Translations under genes and position numbers: made by a program
Shown here: piece after piece, positions 39,408 to 54,400 of the stretch
How positions within the stretch are numbered: position 1 is the stretch's first letter
Layout of the letters: each line of letters starts with the position of its first letter
DNA from: Strongylocentrotus purpuratus
Taxonomy: Eukaryota; Echinodermata; Echinoidea; Camarodonta; Strongylocentrotidae
Reading direction: 5' to 3'
NCBI RefSeq assembly: GCF_000002235.5
Contig: NW_022145599.1
Span: 22,082,155 to 22,146,154 of the forward strand
Length of the DNA: 64,000 nucleotides
The notes under the pieces: model-generated
Told to the model about the DNA's origin: nothing
The model's database searches: none
What the model saw: only the letters and a program-made list of their open reading frames with translations

Positions 39408-42400
39408 TTCGTCTACTGAAGATGTGAACGTATCGTAGAGAATGTGTTTCCTTGTGTCATGTGAATACGACGAAGAATGGGAAATCGATACATAATGTAA
39501 CATTATTTTATTTGCAGTTCCATCACTAAACGTGAGTTCTATTTATCTGTCATACCGACCATTATTATTTTTGATTTAGTAAATTATTCATCTAAAATAT
39601 GCGCGTCCGAAATGTTGGGTGGTGGTGGTTATTTTACCTGACTGCTAAGAAAGCATAAATGCTTGTAAGTAAGCAACCAGACGGGACCTGGTAATGAGGA
39701 TTAATGCCTTGGTTTCGAACCCGGGTCATCGGATTACGAGACCACTGCTCTACCTACTGAGCTATCGCGCCTCGCAATCAGATATAATTAGCGTGGGATG
39801 GAGTTGTTTGTATGAAAATGGTTTAACGATATATTTTGATAAAAAGGATGATGGGTTATATATTTACTAATATAGTAGCTCACAGATTGTGATCTCGGAA
39901 GCTAAACCGTGATATTCGACTAATAAAACTTACGAAAGCTTTCAACTCATGTGTCCATTCACATTTCAGATTTTGATATCTTTAGACATTTAAATTCAGA
40001 ACCAATAACTGTTTAACCAAATCAGTATGTTTCTTAGATATCTTTAAATCTTCTTTCATCTATCTACATCCATCTCTAAAGTAGTTTTCAAAATCTGGGT
40101 GAAATATGATTACCTTTATGGCAACCTGATACTCTTGACTTTACAAAAAAACAACCCTACCGTTCCATGAAAGGTTTTTGTGAGGAACTACCGCTAATTG
40201 ACACACAAAAAATACGATCTTCAACACTTTTCGTTTTCATAACTTTTTCTTTGCATTAAACTCTTTCACGGCAGTTGGTTGAAATTGAAGTGCTTTAAAT
40301 GCACGATTTGCAAATCACACCACGACACTTTGTTTGAGTTTCTTCGCAAGGATGGCATCCAATGTTGACAAAAATCAACAAAACTGGGAAAGGAAAACAC
40401 CGATAAAGCGTGGGAAAAGCCCAAGGGGAAATTCATATGGTATACAAATCAAACGAAACAGTGATGAAAGGAGGTTTTTAAAATGGCTGCTAATACGATG
40501 GTCAATGCTATAAGAAAAACGAAAAAGAGATGTCTTTTCAAATATCTTGTTTTTGCTGTATCATTAGATTTATTTTCAATAAACATTGTGTCCAGCGTAG
40601 TCGAGTGGTTTAAACTCTTGAACGAGAATGTAAAGGCCGTTGGTTTGAGTCCTGACAAGGCACTTATCCTTTTCGGTCAAGGCATTTATTTCCATTGCCA
40701 CTATCTCCCGATGTGTTGTAAATGGAAGAGGACGCGTTATAAAAATGACTAAAGATGTAGAATCGCATATCAGGTACAAATTATGCAGAAAAAATCCAGT
40801 GCAGTTTTCAGTTATTTAGGCAACAATTGGCATTGCGCGGACAGGGAAGTCGTTGGATTAATGGAATAGATAATTCTGAAATCAATATAACCAACTAAAA
40901 TATCTACTTCAGTCACAGTATCTTAACGGCATTGAAACGTACTGCAAGTTTACTTCAAATACCTCACAAAAACCCAAAAATATACGATGTTCCTAAATCG
41001 ATTTGATATCAAGTATAGGATGACCCCCCCCCCCCCTCCCCTATCTACCCTGCATCGTACTATCTATTTCCATATTTGTATGTACCTTTCAATAATGAAA
41101 TAATATACTCAAAATTCGTTCTTCATCATTCTTTGATATACATTCTTCTTTTTTGTTAAAGCATCGTGCAGGTAGAATCCATGGTCGCCGTACTAAAAAG
41201 ATGCGGCGGGGGCCGGGGGATTATTGTACTTTGCAAAAAGACAATATCCCTGTGCACTCACATTTACAAACGACTGCTAGCCAATATTTATTGAAAGTAA
41301 GTTGAAAGCACTCTCTTCACCCTGAGAGACCCATTGAAATATGGAGCGACAACCCCCCCCCCCCCCACCCCCGCAAACAACCCACACAAATCATAATTTA
41401 ACAAACCACGGTTCATTACTTAATTTATTTTCTACATAACTTCGCCTCTATCATTAGTAGTTTGATAATGTGTAATGCTTGAATCTGATATCGATACATT
41501 ATGATAGTGTTACTGTTCGCACTACCCGCCGTCTATCATCTTACTATCCCCACTTGAATCTTCTTCTTCTTCTTCCTCCTCCTCCTCCTTCTCTTCTACT
41601 TTTTCTCTTCTTCTCCCTCTTCATCCTCTTCTTAATCTTACCATCCTCTTTTCTTTGCTTGCTTTACTCTACGCTTCAAGAAAAATAGAGCCTCTGTGAC
41701 GGAACTTATTCATCTCCCCTCGTAAATAAAGCGAACACGAAACCTCTTGGCTTTTTGGCTTGTTTGAATAAGATGATGTTTGAAGGTTTGCATGGTGGTA
41801 TGAATAATCACGGTAGAGGTTTACGGTACACCATGTGTAAAGTCCTAGAAGGACTAAGGAAAGTGGATAGAAAATAGAAGTGAAAATAGAAAGGCGAGAA
41901 AGTGGAGATTGGAAGGAAGAGTATCTTTCAGAAGTGAGTATAGTCCTGAAAAGGACTGTAAACCAGAAAGTTGTAGATAGGATGAGAGGTTTGAGTAGAA
42001 GACTGGATTGAGTTGGAGAGTTGAGTAGAGTTGCAGAGCAGGAGCAGGAGAGTAGACTCGACGTTTCGGACAGGTTGACTGTCCGTCTTCAGGAGTGACA
42101 GTCAACCTGTCCGAAACGTCGAGTCTACTCTCCTGCTCCTGCTCTGCAACTCTACTCAACTCTCCAACTCAATCCAGTCTTCTACTCAAACCTCTCATCC
42201 TATCTACAACTTTCTGGTTTACAGTCCTTTTCAGGACTATACTCACTTCTGAAAGATACTCTTCCTTCCAATCTCCACTTTCTCGCCTTTCTATTTTCAC
42301 TTCTATTTTCTATCCACTTTCCTTAGTCCTTCTAGGACTTTACACATGGTGTACCGTAAACCTCTACCGTGATTGTTTGAATAAGTTCACAAACTAAGTA

Positions 42401-45400
42401 AAAGATTGTATCCGACCAACAAAAAATCTGTTCTGGCTACGCCCGCGTTCCTTTGCGCTGCCAAGACTGACAAGTTGTTGTCATCGCGTTCACCTGGATG
42501 CCTCGCATCAGCGATTGACAAATTGACTCTTGGCTAATAACCTCTTGTGAACGGTGAATAACGTCTTCCAGATGAGGTTCATATGCAGTCGCACGACTCT
42601 GCTCTAATGGTGATATGTCATCGTCGAACATTTTCTTTATCTTTAACTTCCTGTATGTGCAATGTATATACTATTAATCTTTCAAGTAGAAGATAACAAA
42701 CTTCACAGTACAATGTTGGTGTAGTATATTTGGGTATAAACTGAGATCCACGCATCTTAATTGTAGCGTTTAAAAGTTACTTGATACCCCTTTCACATAA
42801 AGACCGAAACCAGACAGACAGACAATAGACAGATAGAACTATTGCATTTTACCGAATGGCCAAGAATGGGTCTGTTTTGGAATCGGTTTGAAGTCGTTGT
42901 GATGGTGTGCTTATGTATAAGAGGTTCGGCATAACTAAAGAAATGAAGATATTGTTAAATTTCAGTCAAGTATTAAGCATATATCAGCGAATAGGCAATT
43001 CTATGGACAAGCTGGTTGGCCGGTAAATACCTATTGGGAAATTCCGGTATTTACCGAAAAATACCGGCTAGTAAATTTAACAAAAACGGGAAAAATTCCA
43101 AAAACAATACATTTAACATACAAAAACCTGAGGAAGTTTAGATTATTGAACAATAATCATCCTCAGACACCAAAAGCAACGAAAGGATGATCTAATTCAA
43201 GATAGGAGTCGTACAACTGCCTTAAATGATGAATGGGAACGCAATGGCTTTCAGGCTTTTTTGAAGCTATGGCAACTGCAAGTCAATGTACCATCTATGA
43301 AATGGGCAGTACGAAATACAGTTTCATTTTTCTCCGTCAATTCGATTCTATTTCAACAGATCCCCCTATACGATAAATATATTACTGTATTGGATTTCTA
43401 AAACATGTATAGTACACACACCCACACAGTTATTTAGGTATTACATATTGAATTAAACATGAATATATTTCAGTAAATGAATTGTCCATTATCACAATTG
43501 TTTGCATCATAACTTATAGGATTGAGTGTTTTCACAAAATACAAGTCATTACAAATCTTCTTTTTTGTGCACACTGCGAATGTTTATAACAATTGATCTT
43601 TATACATGTTGGTAGAGCATCATGCAATACAGGCAATTCACTTTAATTCATCCAGCATTACCTGATCCAATGGTTAATACACGTATGGTCACCTATTTTT
43701 TCCTACTAGAAATTGGACAATGGTGATAGAACACTTCATTGACAATGTGAGCGTCACTTTTCCATTTGCATGATCACTATAAGGGGAGCTCCAGTATCTC
43801 TGCATATCCTGTACATACATATATGTTTGGCCTTTAATAAATGCACGTCCGATTTGGACATGGTAATTTCAACTCCCAATTTATACGTGGAAAATGGTTG
43901 GCTTTCATCACATGAGCGTTACATAAGTCAAAATAAAGGACAAATTGGATGCAATATGCTATACGATATAGGGTATGGAAGGGGGGGCACAAGTCAGAAA
44001 ATGTTCAGTTTAATAGTATGTGCTTTGATTTCTTTAGATTGTACATGAAGTGTGGATGGTGCCATTGTAAATGGAGCCTCACCATTCACATGAGTGTACG
44101 TTTAATTCACCCTCACGTCTTAAGTGTATATATTTTGGTTCAATTTTGCTTACACTATTCAATTCCATTGTAAATCAACCATTATGAGTTCCTGAACTTT
44201 ACGTGTTGATGTTTTTAAGCCGAATAAATAAATAAATAAAATAAATAAATAATTGATTGTATGTTGATTTAGAACATTTCATATCCAATAGCTTTTCTGT
44301 TTGATATATATTTTTTACCAATTTACAATATAATTCTTGTACCGCCAGCAGGTTGAAATCATTTTCTCTGACGAATTCTTACAATAAATCCTCAGCATTT
44401 CCATGACCTCCTGGTTGAGAACAATACGAGAGCCGAATCACCTTCATAATCCAATGATGAATAATAACACATAACGAGTAATAACATCTGACAGGAATGT
44501 TTTCATCTTCTGCTCCCTAGGTATTGACACAATTGCCTTGTGAATTAACGCTTGACCTATATCCTCATTACAACATCATTATGTTCCCATCATTAAAACT
44601 GAGCGAGCCGCACGCAGACGACTATGATAATTTTTGTACATTTTCACCGGCACAGAAATGCTGGTCGGTCGGTTTTTCTACCACTCGACGCATTGATAAA
44701 CAAAGTCATGAAGTTGTCATTTGAATTGACGAGACATATATATTCGCAGTTCGAAGCTGACATAAGGGAAATGTACACTTTAAAAGATAACTTTGCTATA
44801 TTTCCATTGTGTGATGATGTGCATTTGATTAAGAAGATACAAAAAATAGAATCGAATACCCATTTCTGGGGTGAGAGGGCCGTGCAACCTGAGATTTTCC
44901 TAAAATCAATACTTATCCCCAGGGTAATGATTTTGTTTCCTTTACTGGTTGAGAATGGTGCAAATTATAATAACATATCATTTATGTGCACCATACTTGT
45001 CCTCATTATAAAAATGTAGGATGCCTCTTACTTCGATTCATGTGGAAGTACACTGTTAGAACGGTGTTTAAAATATCACTGTTTAAAAAAGTAAACAACG
45101 TTGTTCAAAATCGAAAAATCAGTGCTCGATTGACTTAAACAACTATGTATTAAAAAACGAAAATATTTAATTAAACAGAGTTGTTTAAAAAGTGCTGAGG
45201 ATATTTTCTCGATACGCGATTGCTATTTGCGCACACACATGCGATATGCACAAAGTACGTACATAATACATGCATGCAAGCATGCAGTCCTAGTGTGTGT
45301 GCAAGTGCTAGTGCAGTGCAGTGCAGACGAAAATGGCGGAACAAGGGCAAGGCGACGACTTGGTTCTTCTCGGCTTCGCCGATGGGGTTTAGGTGAAGTT

Positions 45401-48400
45401 ATAGAGACAAATAATAATGTTGTCTGTCACTGCCATGAATATGATGAACAAATGTTGAAGTAAATTGGCAACAAGCTCTGCATGTTGCAGTGTATAAATC
45501 GTTGTGATTATTGCAGGAGTGGTTCCAGTATGTCATTTCACAAATTCAAACAACCAGATAATAACCATTAAACAGTTCTGTTTAAAATTTAAGCAACTCC
45601 TTTTAAACAACCCAGTTGTGCAGTAATACTGAATAAACAACAGTTGCTTAGTAATTTAAACATTATTGTTTAAAATTTAAACAACTTGCTTTAAACAACC
45701 GAGTTGTGCAATTTTATTACTAAACAACTGTTGTTTAAAAGGTTTCCTAATTTTTAAACAACTAAGTGTTCAAAATGTGAACAACCTTAATTTGTTTAAT
45801 TTTTAAACAACGTTGAGCGATTCACCGGTTAACTCGGGGTTGTTTAAATTTTAAACAACTTGTTTAATTTTTTTCTAACAGTGTATCACAACATCGTCTC
45901 CTTTGCTCGTTTATACAAGTAATGCTACGGTCACAAAGGTTCGTACGAACGATAATTTCGTACGAATCTCCCTGTTTTTCCATTGTCATCCCGAATTTCA
46001 ATTGTCTGAAAATCGTTCGTACGGCGTTCGTAGCAGTTCGTAATGGCATTTGTGACCGAGGCTTTACAGTTCTGAAAGATGAAGGAAAAAAAACACTGTG
46101 TGTGTATATTTGGGTTTTTAGAGACGTGCATCAATCAATCAGATATGATTATTTACGTCTGGGGACCGACCTTCAAAAGTCACCATCCGAAAGACGTGAC
46201 TCAGTTGCGAACCTGCGTCCTCTGCTGCATCTGTTTGTAACTTCCATTGTTATGTTAGCTGGATTTCAGTCGCACGCCACAACGCCGAGTTGAAGTACAA
46301 AATATGCACTATTTACCCTCACCATCGACAATATCTCCTCCATTGTTCATTGTATGATGATGGCATTGATCTTGTCTTCATTATTTAAGGAAGCAAATAA
46401 GTGCATTCTTCTCATTCGGTTTTAAAATTTGTGTTTTCTCTAGGTTATGTTATGTCATGTTCAAGTCATTGATAATAACCATTTTTACGGTTTCAACCAA
46501 ATCTGGTGAAAATGGATGTTGACATGCTATTTCCAAAACAACATTGTTCAGTGAAGCGTGCATGAATTTATGAAATCAATGAATCATTTGAAAGAATTTT
46601 TTTTATTTACTTCATGAAAAGCGAGGAATTATATTATATAGCTCAGTATTAACTTACAATAGGCCTATCCTTTTGATTCCGGTTTTCGTTTTTTTTTCTA
46701 GGATGCACTGTTTATAATTATGTATAACATTAATAGTAATAAATATAATACTAGTATACAATGTTACGATGATACATTGACACAAGAACATACGATTCAA
46801 TTACGATACAATATGTAAAGTATTTGTCAAGTTAATCCATATAATATACATCCTTATTACATTTTAAGTGATGAAGCGATCAATTTGTTCTCATCATCAA
46901 AATTGAGCTAGCCGCATGCAGACGACAGTGCATTGCTCAAAAATGTATTATGATCATGTTTTACCCACGCGCACCGATGTATCACATCAATCCCACTTGT
47001 ATTCATCTTATCAGATAACGATGAAGTACGAGCGCGTCAAATCCAAGGACATATTTCTACGTCTTGATAAATATCAAATGTTTTTGTTATGATGTCACTT
47101 TCCCCAGGGAGAAAAGGATGCTGTAGGCGGTGACTCGACTACTTCATGCTGTTAATAACATGAAGAAAAATTAGGGAGAGAAAATTAAGTGAGGTAGACA
47201 GATAGAGTAGAGGAACACAGTTGCCTATTCGTGTTCACGTAAAGATAAAGCATGCCCCTCAGTGGTATTTCGGAAATCGTACTACAGCAAAAGCTTTTCA
47301 TTGTTGACTATTAGCAATAATTTTTCTTTAAAAAGGTCTACTGACTTCTGTGAGACAGGGTTTAACATGCCACACAACTTAAGCAAATGCGATGAACATG
47401 CTAATAGTAAGAGAAAAATTAGACATGTACATCACATAAATCGCACGTATACTCATTAATCCAACTTGTCTCCATCTTATCAGACAACCTATGAAGTACG
47501 AGCACGTTTCATCCAAGGACATATTTCTACGTCTTAATAAAACATAAAATGTTTTTGTTATAATGTCACTTTCCCCAGGAAGAAAGGTTCTTGCAGGCGG
47601 TGACTCGACTACTTCATGCTGTTAATAACATGAAGAAAAATTAGGGAGAGAAAATTAAGCGAGGTAGAAAGATAGAGTAGAGGAACACAGTTGCCTATTC
47701 GTGTTCACGTAAAGATAAAGCATGCCCCTCTGTTCTATTTATATAAATCATACAACAGCAAAGGCTTTTCATTGATGACTATAAGCAATAATTTTTCTTT
47801 AGAAAGGTCTACTGACTTCTGTGATACAGGTTTTAACATGCCACACAACTTTAGCAAATGCAATCAACATCCAAATAGTAAGAGAGAGGTTAGACATGAA
47901 CATACATGGCAAGCCTACATTACTGGTATGTTTAATACTTGCAACATAATGGAAAAGCTTTCAAAAATGATATTCCGCGGTATCATTCCGTGGTGATGTA
48001 GTGTAGCAAAGATGAATGTTGTTCTATGTTAGATGAATAGTTTAAAGGTCATATCAGTGCCATAACATAAAGCAAGGGCGGACCCATATCGAGAGCTCGT
48101 GCAGGGATATGCCCCTACCCCATCCCTGCATTTGCCATAGTCTTGATACACAACTTTGCCCAAGGTTTAATCATTATAATTAACTTTTTGGGGACATAAT
48201 TCGTAATGGGGTGAATATGTACGCATTATTATGTTGTTATTATCATTGTTGTATTATTAATAGATAAATAAGTCGTACGGCCACCTGCCCACGAAGAAAT
48301 ATTCCTCGACCCGCCATTACAATGAATAGTGCATATTCCTTCATTACGTGCCTGGTTATTGCATTTCAGGTCACGAAGATAATTAACTCCTAATCACTTT

Positions 48401-51400
48401 TAGTATCATCTTCTAAATATTTAGAAGCGCATTATATACATTGATCAATGCGCTCGGTGTATTAGCTAGATTTTCCCTCCCCGTGATATCTAATTCCAGC
48501 TCCGACCACAAGAAGAACATATCATAGATATTAAACAAATCATATCCCTCCCCCTTGTTTTCATAAAAGGGTCGGATTCCAAGAAAATACTCAAATTAAT
48601 TGGAACTGATGAACAAAGTACAACTGCGACACCATAATCCGCCTGTGAAACAATGAAGCAAAGTAACCCCTCAGTGTAATGCCTACACACTGACATGACG
48701 AGAACCTTTTAAAGGCTGAAATGATAATTACAGTTTCGAGGAAAAGAATTGTACAATGGCCTCAGGCATTTCAAAGCAGAAAATTCGTAAAGTTTATTTG
48801 AGCCTGATGTGATTTTTTTCTTCGCGATTTATAATTTATTTTGCAGCAATCCATATTATTTTCCTTCGTTTTTCTCTTCTTCATTTGTTTGGTTGGTATA
48901 TGTTGGTTCTTTTTCATTTATATTTTGTTTTTATTTGGCAGTCCGAGATATCTTGCACGTAACATGGAGAGCAAGCAAGAGGTCGAGTGGTTTAAACACT
49001 AGATGTGTAGTCGTGAGTTCGGGTCCCAGTGCGTCACTAGTGTCCTTAGGTAAGACATTACTCCACATTTGCATCCGCCTACTCTCCACTCAGGTGTTAA
49101 GTGGGAACGTGTATGAAGCAATTCTTAGAATTTTGTGAGAACTACAATTCTTAGCCTAGCTACAAATGGGTAAAGTTGTAGGGCCTAGAGCGATTGGCGT
49201 AATGGATGTTTGTGCTATAAATATATCAAGTATTATTACTATAGACAGATGACGTAGGGACCTTGTGTCCGTTGCACAAGAGGCGGTATTTCATTAGCGT
49301 CATTAATTCTGCCAATCAAGTCTGTACTGTGAATTCAATTAATGCATACATTATGGACGTCAGTAATCTCATGTTATTTTATATAGGTGTACTGTTCATA
49401 ATTCATTCAATGTTTTAACACTCGGCGCCTCGTGTGCAAAATGAGTTATGACCGTCATTAACGATAGTGTAATTAACCATGCCATCCGACCCTGTGTGTG
49501 CATTATTATAACTTTGGGGCATTTCACAAAACTTGTCATCAGTAACAAATGACAGTTTTTGCTATAAGCTACTGAAATCATTGCTTCTGATTGGTTATCA
49601 GCAGATTTGTCACTGATTTTTGTCATTTGTCATTAAAAAAAGGCTTTGTAAAAACGCCCCCTGTTCACTGCAGTATTGCGTTATTCATGTTTGCGTTCGC
49701 ATTTTGTATGACACTTTCTAATGGCGTGTCTAGCAGTCCTAAGTCAGCCAAATGAGGACTCGTGTGCAACGAGAAATACATCACAATGAGGCCAGTCTGA
49801 TGCAAACCAGGCTCATGAGAGCGAATAAGAATGCAATGAGTGAACACAGCCACTGGGACACTAAATCTCTTCAGATAGACGCCATGCTTAAAATTAGAAC
49901 ATCAGTTGTAGGCAATCCTTCGGTAATTGGGGATTCCAAACGAATAAATGAGATAAGTTATGTATATTCCCGTTCGGATTAACACCATGTTTAAAATGAG
50001 AACGACATACTTTGCAGACAATTCTTCGATAATTGGGATTCCAAACGAAGAGATGAGATATGTATATTGCATTAGCTTCAAGAAATAAACTGGTGCTGGT
50101 AATCCACATAAAATATGTTTAATACGTCCCGTTTTCCTTCTATGATTACCCAATTAACTCCGTTCCCACGCTTTTTATCTTTTAATAGGATGGCTGTTTC
50201 GTTTAAAAAAAAATACAACAGACGCTTTATTAGAAGAATGTACTTTTGTAAAAACGGCTGTTTGGGCAAAATGGTATTTTACCACATTCCAAGCATGCCT
50301 TCATTTATCTTATTTTCAATGCTATACAGTCCAAAAGTTGTATAAAGACATTTTCTTTTGATTATTATTTTAAAATCTTCAGTTTTATGCCTTCTTCGAA
50401 TCAAACAAATGTTAAATATATATAGATATAGAAGTTGGAAAGGTTCAACTTTATTGGTAATAGTTGTACAGTCTGTTTCACCCGAAGGCTCTTCATTTAT
50501 ATATTTATATCCACCGGGTAAAAAGTCATATCCAAAGGCAGAAGAAACAAAAAAATGTTGCATTTGCTAACCTGAGTCTTGATTATTCATTGCCATTTTT
50601 TAAATAATTGGCTACGTAATAATGATATTGAGTCCTAATGAACTTTCGTTTGGATCGGGGCCTAATTACCCGTCATATCATTGTCATAAAACTATTGTAA
50701 ATTACATCGAATATCAGCGGCTGCCCCCGTAGGATTTTGAAACAATACCACACAGTTTTTTTAACAAAAGGTCTGCTGACTTCTGTGACAAACTTCAGCA
50801 AATGCAATCAACATGATAATAATTTTAGAGAAGATCGACATGTACATACACATGTAAGTAGACAAGTGTATCTCAATTCTGCCTGGGAGGAGTCAATATA
50901 AAATTCACAGACCTCAGCGACTACAAAATATTATGGCTGCAAGGTTATGATGTATTTATAACATGACAAAGGAAGAGACTAGTTCACAACAGGACGTTCC
51001 TACGAGATGTTCACTGGGTGCCAATCATTTAAAGGATCATCTTCAAACTCGAAGTTTTGTTGTTAAAAGCTCTTAATATAATGATAAAGTTATGCCACCT
51101 TCAAAACATCTTTCAAAACTTACCTTTTCCCCGGTGATCTATTTGATCTACTTACTGTGAGACTGTACATTTTTTGACCTCTTTTCATATATTTGTATTT
51201 GTAATCGCTCAAGTAATTATTGTTTATAGCCCTCCTACATTTCCGATATTATCATATTATCCTACATCTCTGAACTCACGATGAAGCATCGACCACTGAA
51301 TGCACGCAAAGTCTGAAATTACCCGACCAAGCACTCCTGAAAGAAACCCCCAGTCGCTCAGATTAGGGAAGCATAGCTATCTCCTTTTCTAAACCTAAGC

Positions 51401-54400
51401 TGTGGAATTGCCTTCCGCCATCCATCAGTGTACGTCAATATTATCTCGTTAGCCCTCAAGACGTTCTTGTTCCCAGATACAACATCTCAATGATAATACT
51501 GGAACCAAAGGCTATTGGAAATTAATCTCAATGTTGAATTTGTGAGACATTGTAGATCAAAAGCCATGAGCGCCCAGCACAGGTGTACACAGGCGATATT
51601 GGTACGAATGGAAATAATTTTGTCATCTTTCCCGCATTCTTTTCATGTCAGTTTGGAAGAACATCCAAGTAAAAAAAAATGTATTCGAAATATGATAATG
51701 AAAATAAGAAAAAGGACAGCTGCAATGTTTGGAACAAACTTTCATGCCAGGTGTGTTGGTGTAGTATACCCATTTCTATGTGTAGTGCATGCTACTTTTC
51801 TGTGTTCGGAGATATTGTAATTATAACCCTGGGGAGTTTTCTCACCCCCCCCCCCCTCCGATCCGAAAAAAACCCGGCAACAGCGAAATCATTATTGTGT
51901 TCTAGTTTTTTTCTTTGAAACCTTTCTTGGACAGATCTCTAAGACCCCTGTTACACATACGTCTGAAAGTGGACTGAGGCCGGCCCGACGTATGTGTAAC
52001 ACCAACTTTTTTTGAAAAGCGGCGGACTGAGGCCAGGTGGACTCAGTCCACCTCTGGATGTGGTTTGAGGCCGGCCTCAGTCCCGCAATCAGTAGGTGTA
52101 ACACCAAAGTGGACTCGGGGCCGGCTTATAAGCGGAAGTGACGTGACCTGTCATCATAAATCAACATAATACATCGGGCGCCCTTTGCCACCTTCTCTTA
52201 TGTTATTCTTTGTTTTTGTCATTCAATCACTTTCTCTTTCCGTCTTTCCCTGTGTTATTCTATGTTTTTATTATTCTATCACTTTCTCTTTCTGTCTTTC
52301 CTTATGTTATTCTTTGTTTTTATCATTCAATCACCTTCTCTTATGTTATTCTTTGTTTTTATCATTCAATCACTTTCTCTTTCCGTCTTTGCTTATGTTA
52401 TTCTTTGTTTTTATCATTCTATCACTTTCTCTTTCTGTCTTTCTTTATGTTATTCTTTGTTTTTATCTTTCAATCACTTTCTCTTTCCGTCTTTGCTTAT
52501 GTTATTCTTTGTTTTTATCATTCAATCACTTTCTCTTTCCGTCTTTCCTCATGTTATTCTTTTTTTTTTATCATTCAATCACCTTCTCTTATGTTATTCT
52601 TTGTTTTTATCATTCTATCACTTTCTCTTTCTGTCTTTCTGGAGTCCGCCCAAACGTCAGCTCGTGAAAAGGCGACGTGAGGCCGGCCTTTGTGTAGACG
52701 CAAAATTGCGGGCCCGAGATCATGTGTAACACGTAAAGGGGTTTGATTATCTCGAGGTGGCTTCAAATTGCAGGCGTGAGGCCGCCTCCGGGGCCCGCTT
52801 TAAAAGCCGACGCATGTGTAACAGGGGTCTAACATAAACATCATCAATCCGGATATAATGCCCGGCATCGCCTAACAACAATATAGCAGTTTTAGCTATT
52901 ATGTTTTAATATAAAAGTAAGATCCCTCCTATGTTTTATCGAACTGTTATTGTGTCTAAGTCCCCCCCCCCCCTGTATGACTATGAGCAAGCATAATAAA
53001 ACTAAATATCGATTACACACATTGATGTAAATGATTGATGTGCAAACTTAATGTTTATACTACTATTCAATCCTGGATTTGCATAGCACTTAACGCATGG
53101 ACTATGTTTGCTAGCGTTGTGCAGACCATTTACATCATAAAGGCACTAAGCACTTCATTTGCATTCGATACGGCATATCAACAAATTTGAATCCGAAACT
53201 ATTATAGCTGCTTAAATGTTACAGAATTAAACACTTTAATTCGATACTGATTATTTACTTCATCGAAATCAAAATCAAACTATGCGTATGATTGTTTAAA
53301 CATTTAATGGGAAGGAAGGCATTTTCAAGCCATCAAAGAACATTTCGAAGATATTTCATAATAATGATCATCTGAGGATACTAAATTCTGCCTATTATGT
53401 TACAATGAAAAGAGGGGAAATAAAATTGAAAATGACATACGCAAAATTGTAAAACATTTGATGGAAAGAATTATTTGTACACAGTGGGATGCAGGGGCTT
53501 ACACGATCACAATAGCAGAGTATAAATGCTAAGAACAGATATAACCTTTAGACAGATTATGAAACCTTACAAAATTAATCAAACGACTTACCACATCCGT
53601 CCATTACTATATACGTCGTGCTCAACATATTTTAGTAAACTTTAACAATGTTTTTGAGATGACCATGAAAATAGCAATCATTAAGTAAAAGATTGCATTT
53701 CTTGAATTTAATTTTCCCCCTTATTAATGACTTCAATTAAAACCAAACTATGCGTAGGAATATTTTAGAATTTACCAAAAAGGAGGCATTTTCAAGCTTT
53801 AAGCGCATATTTCGGAGATACTTTATAACAATGGTTATCTAAGGATACTGAATGCTGTCTGTAACAATGTTTACCATGAAACGAGGAGAAATAAAATGAA
53901 AATGGCACACATGTATTATGCTAATGTCTAAAACATTTGATGGAAAGAAGTGAATTGATTCGAAATCAGTTTGATGCAGGGTCTGGCATAAGTAGAATGG
54001 GGGATTATATACATATTGAGAACAGATACAACCTACAGACGGATTACAAAACCTTACTAATCAAACGACTTACCTCACACATCCATGTAGATGTATTAAC
54101 ATCGCGCTCAACATTTGTTAAACTCTCAAAATATCGTTTGATGTGAACATGAAAACAATAATACATTTTATATCCTGATTGGTATAGAACGGTATTTGTT
54201 TATCTTTAGAATAAATGAAATGGTTTTGATTTATTCAAAAGCATACAAATGTATGGTCACATATGCTTTTACACCTTGTAGTCCCTGTCACGTGGCGCTT
54301 CTTGAAGACATGCTGAGTATTTAGTAGGTACTGCGGGATGGCAATTAAAGCCTTCTAGGCAGAAACCTGACAAGATTGTCATCAATTACTTGATTGCTGC

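Noticed and set aside
39700-39775. A functional tRNA gene
   Set aside because: A and B boxes are good, but the anticodon stem does not pair and the sequence runs on into a SINE body shared with another copy.
41854-42397. About 100-codon frames on both strands
   Set aside because: They are the two arms of one palindrome read from each side.
52185-52729. Three overlapping 155-160-codon plus-strand frames with Leu/Phe/Ser-rich repeats
   Set aside because: They are the 52-bp minisatellite in all three frames, inside a MITE; it is not a membrane protein.
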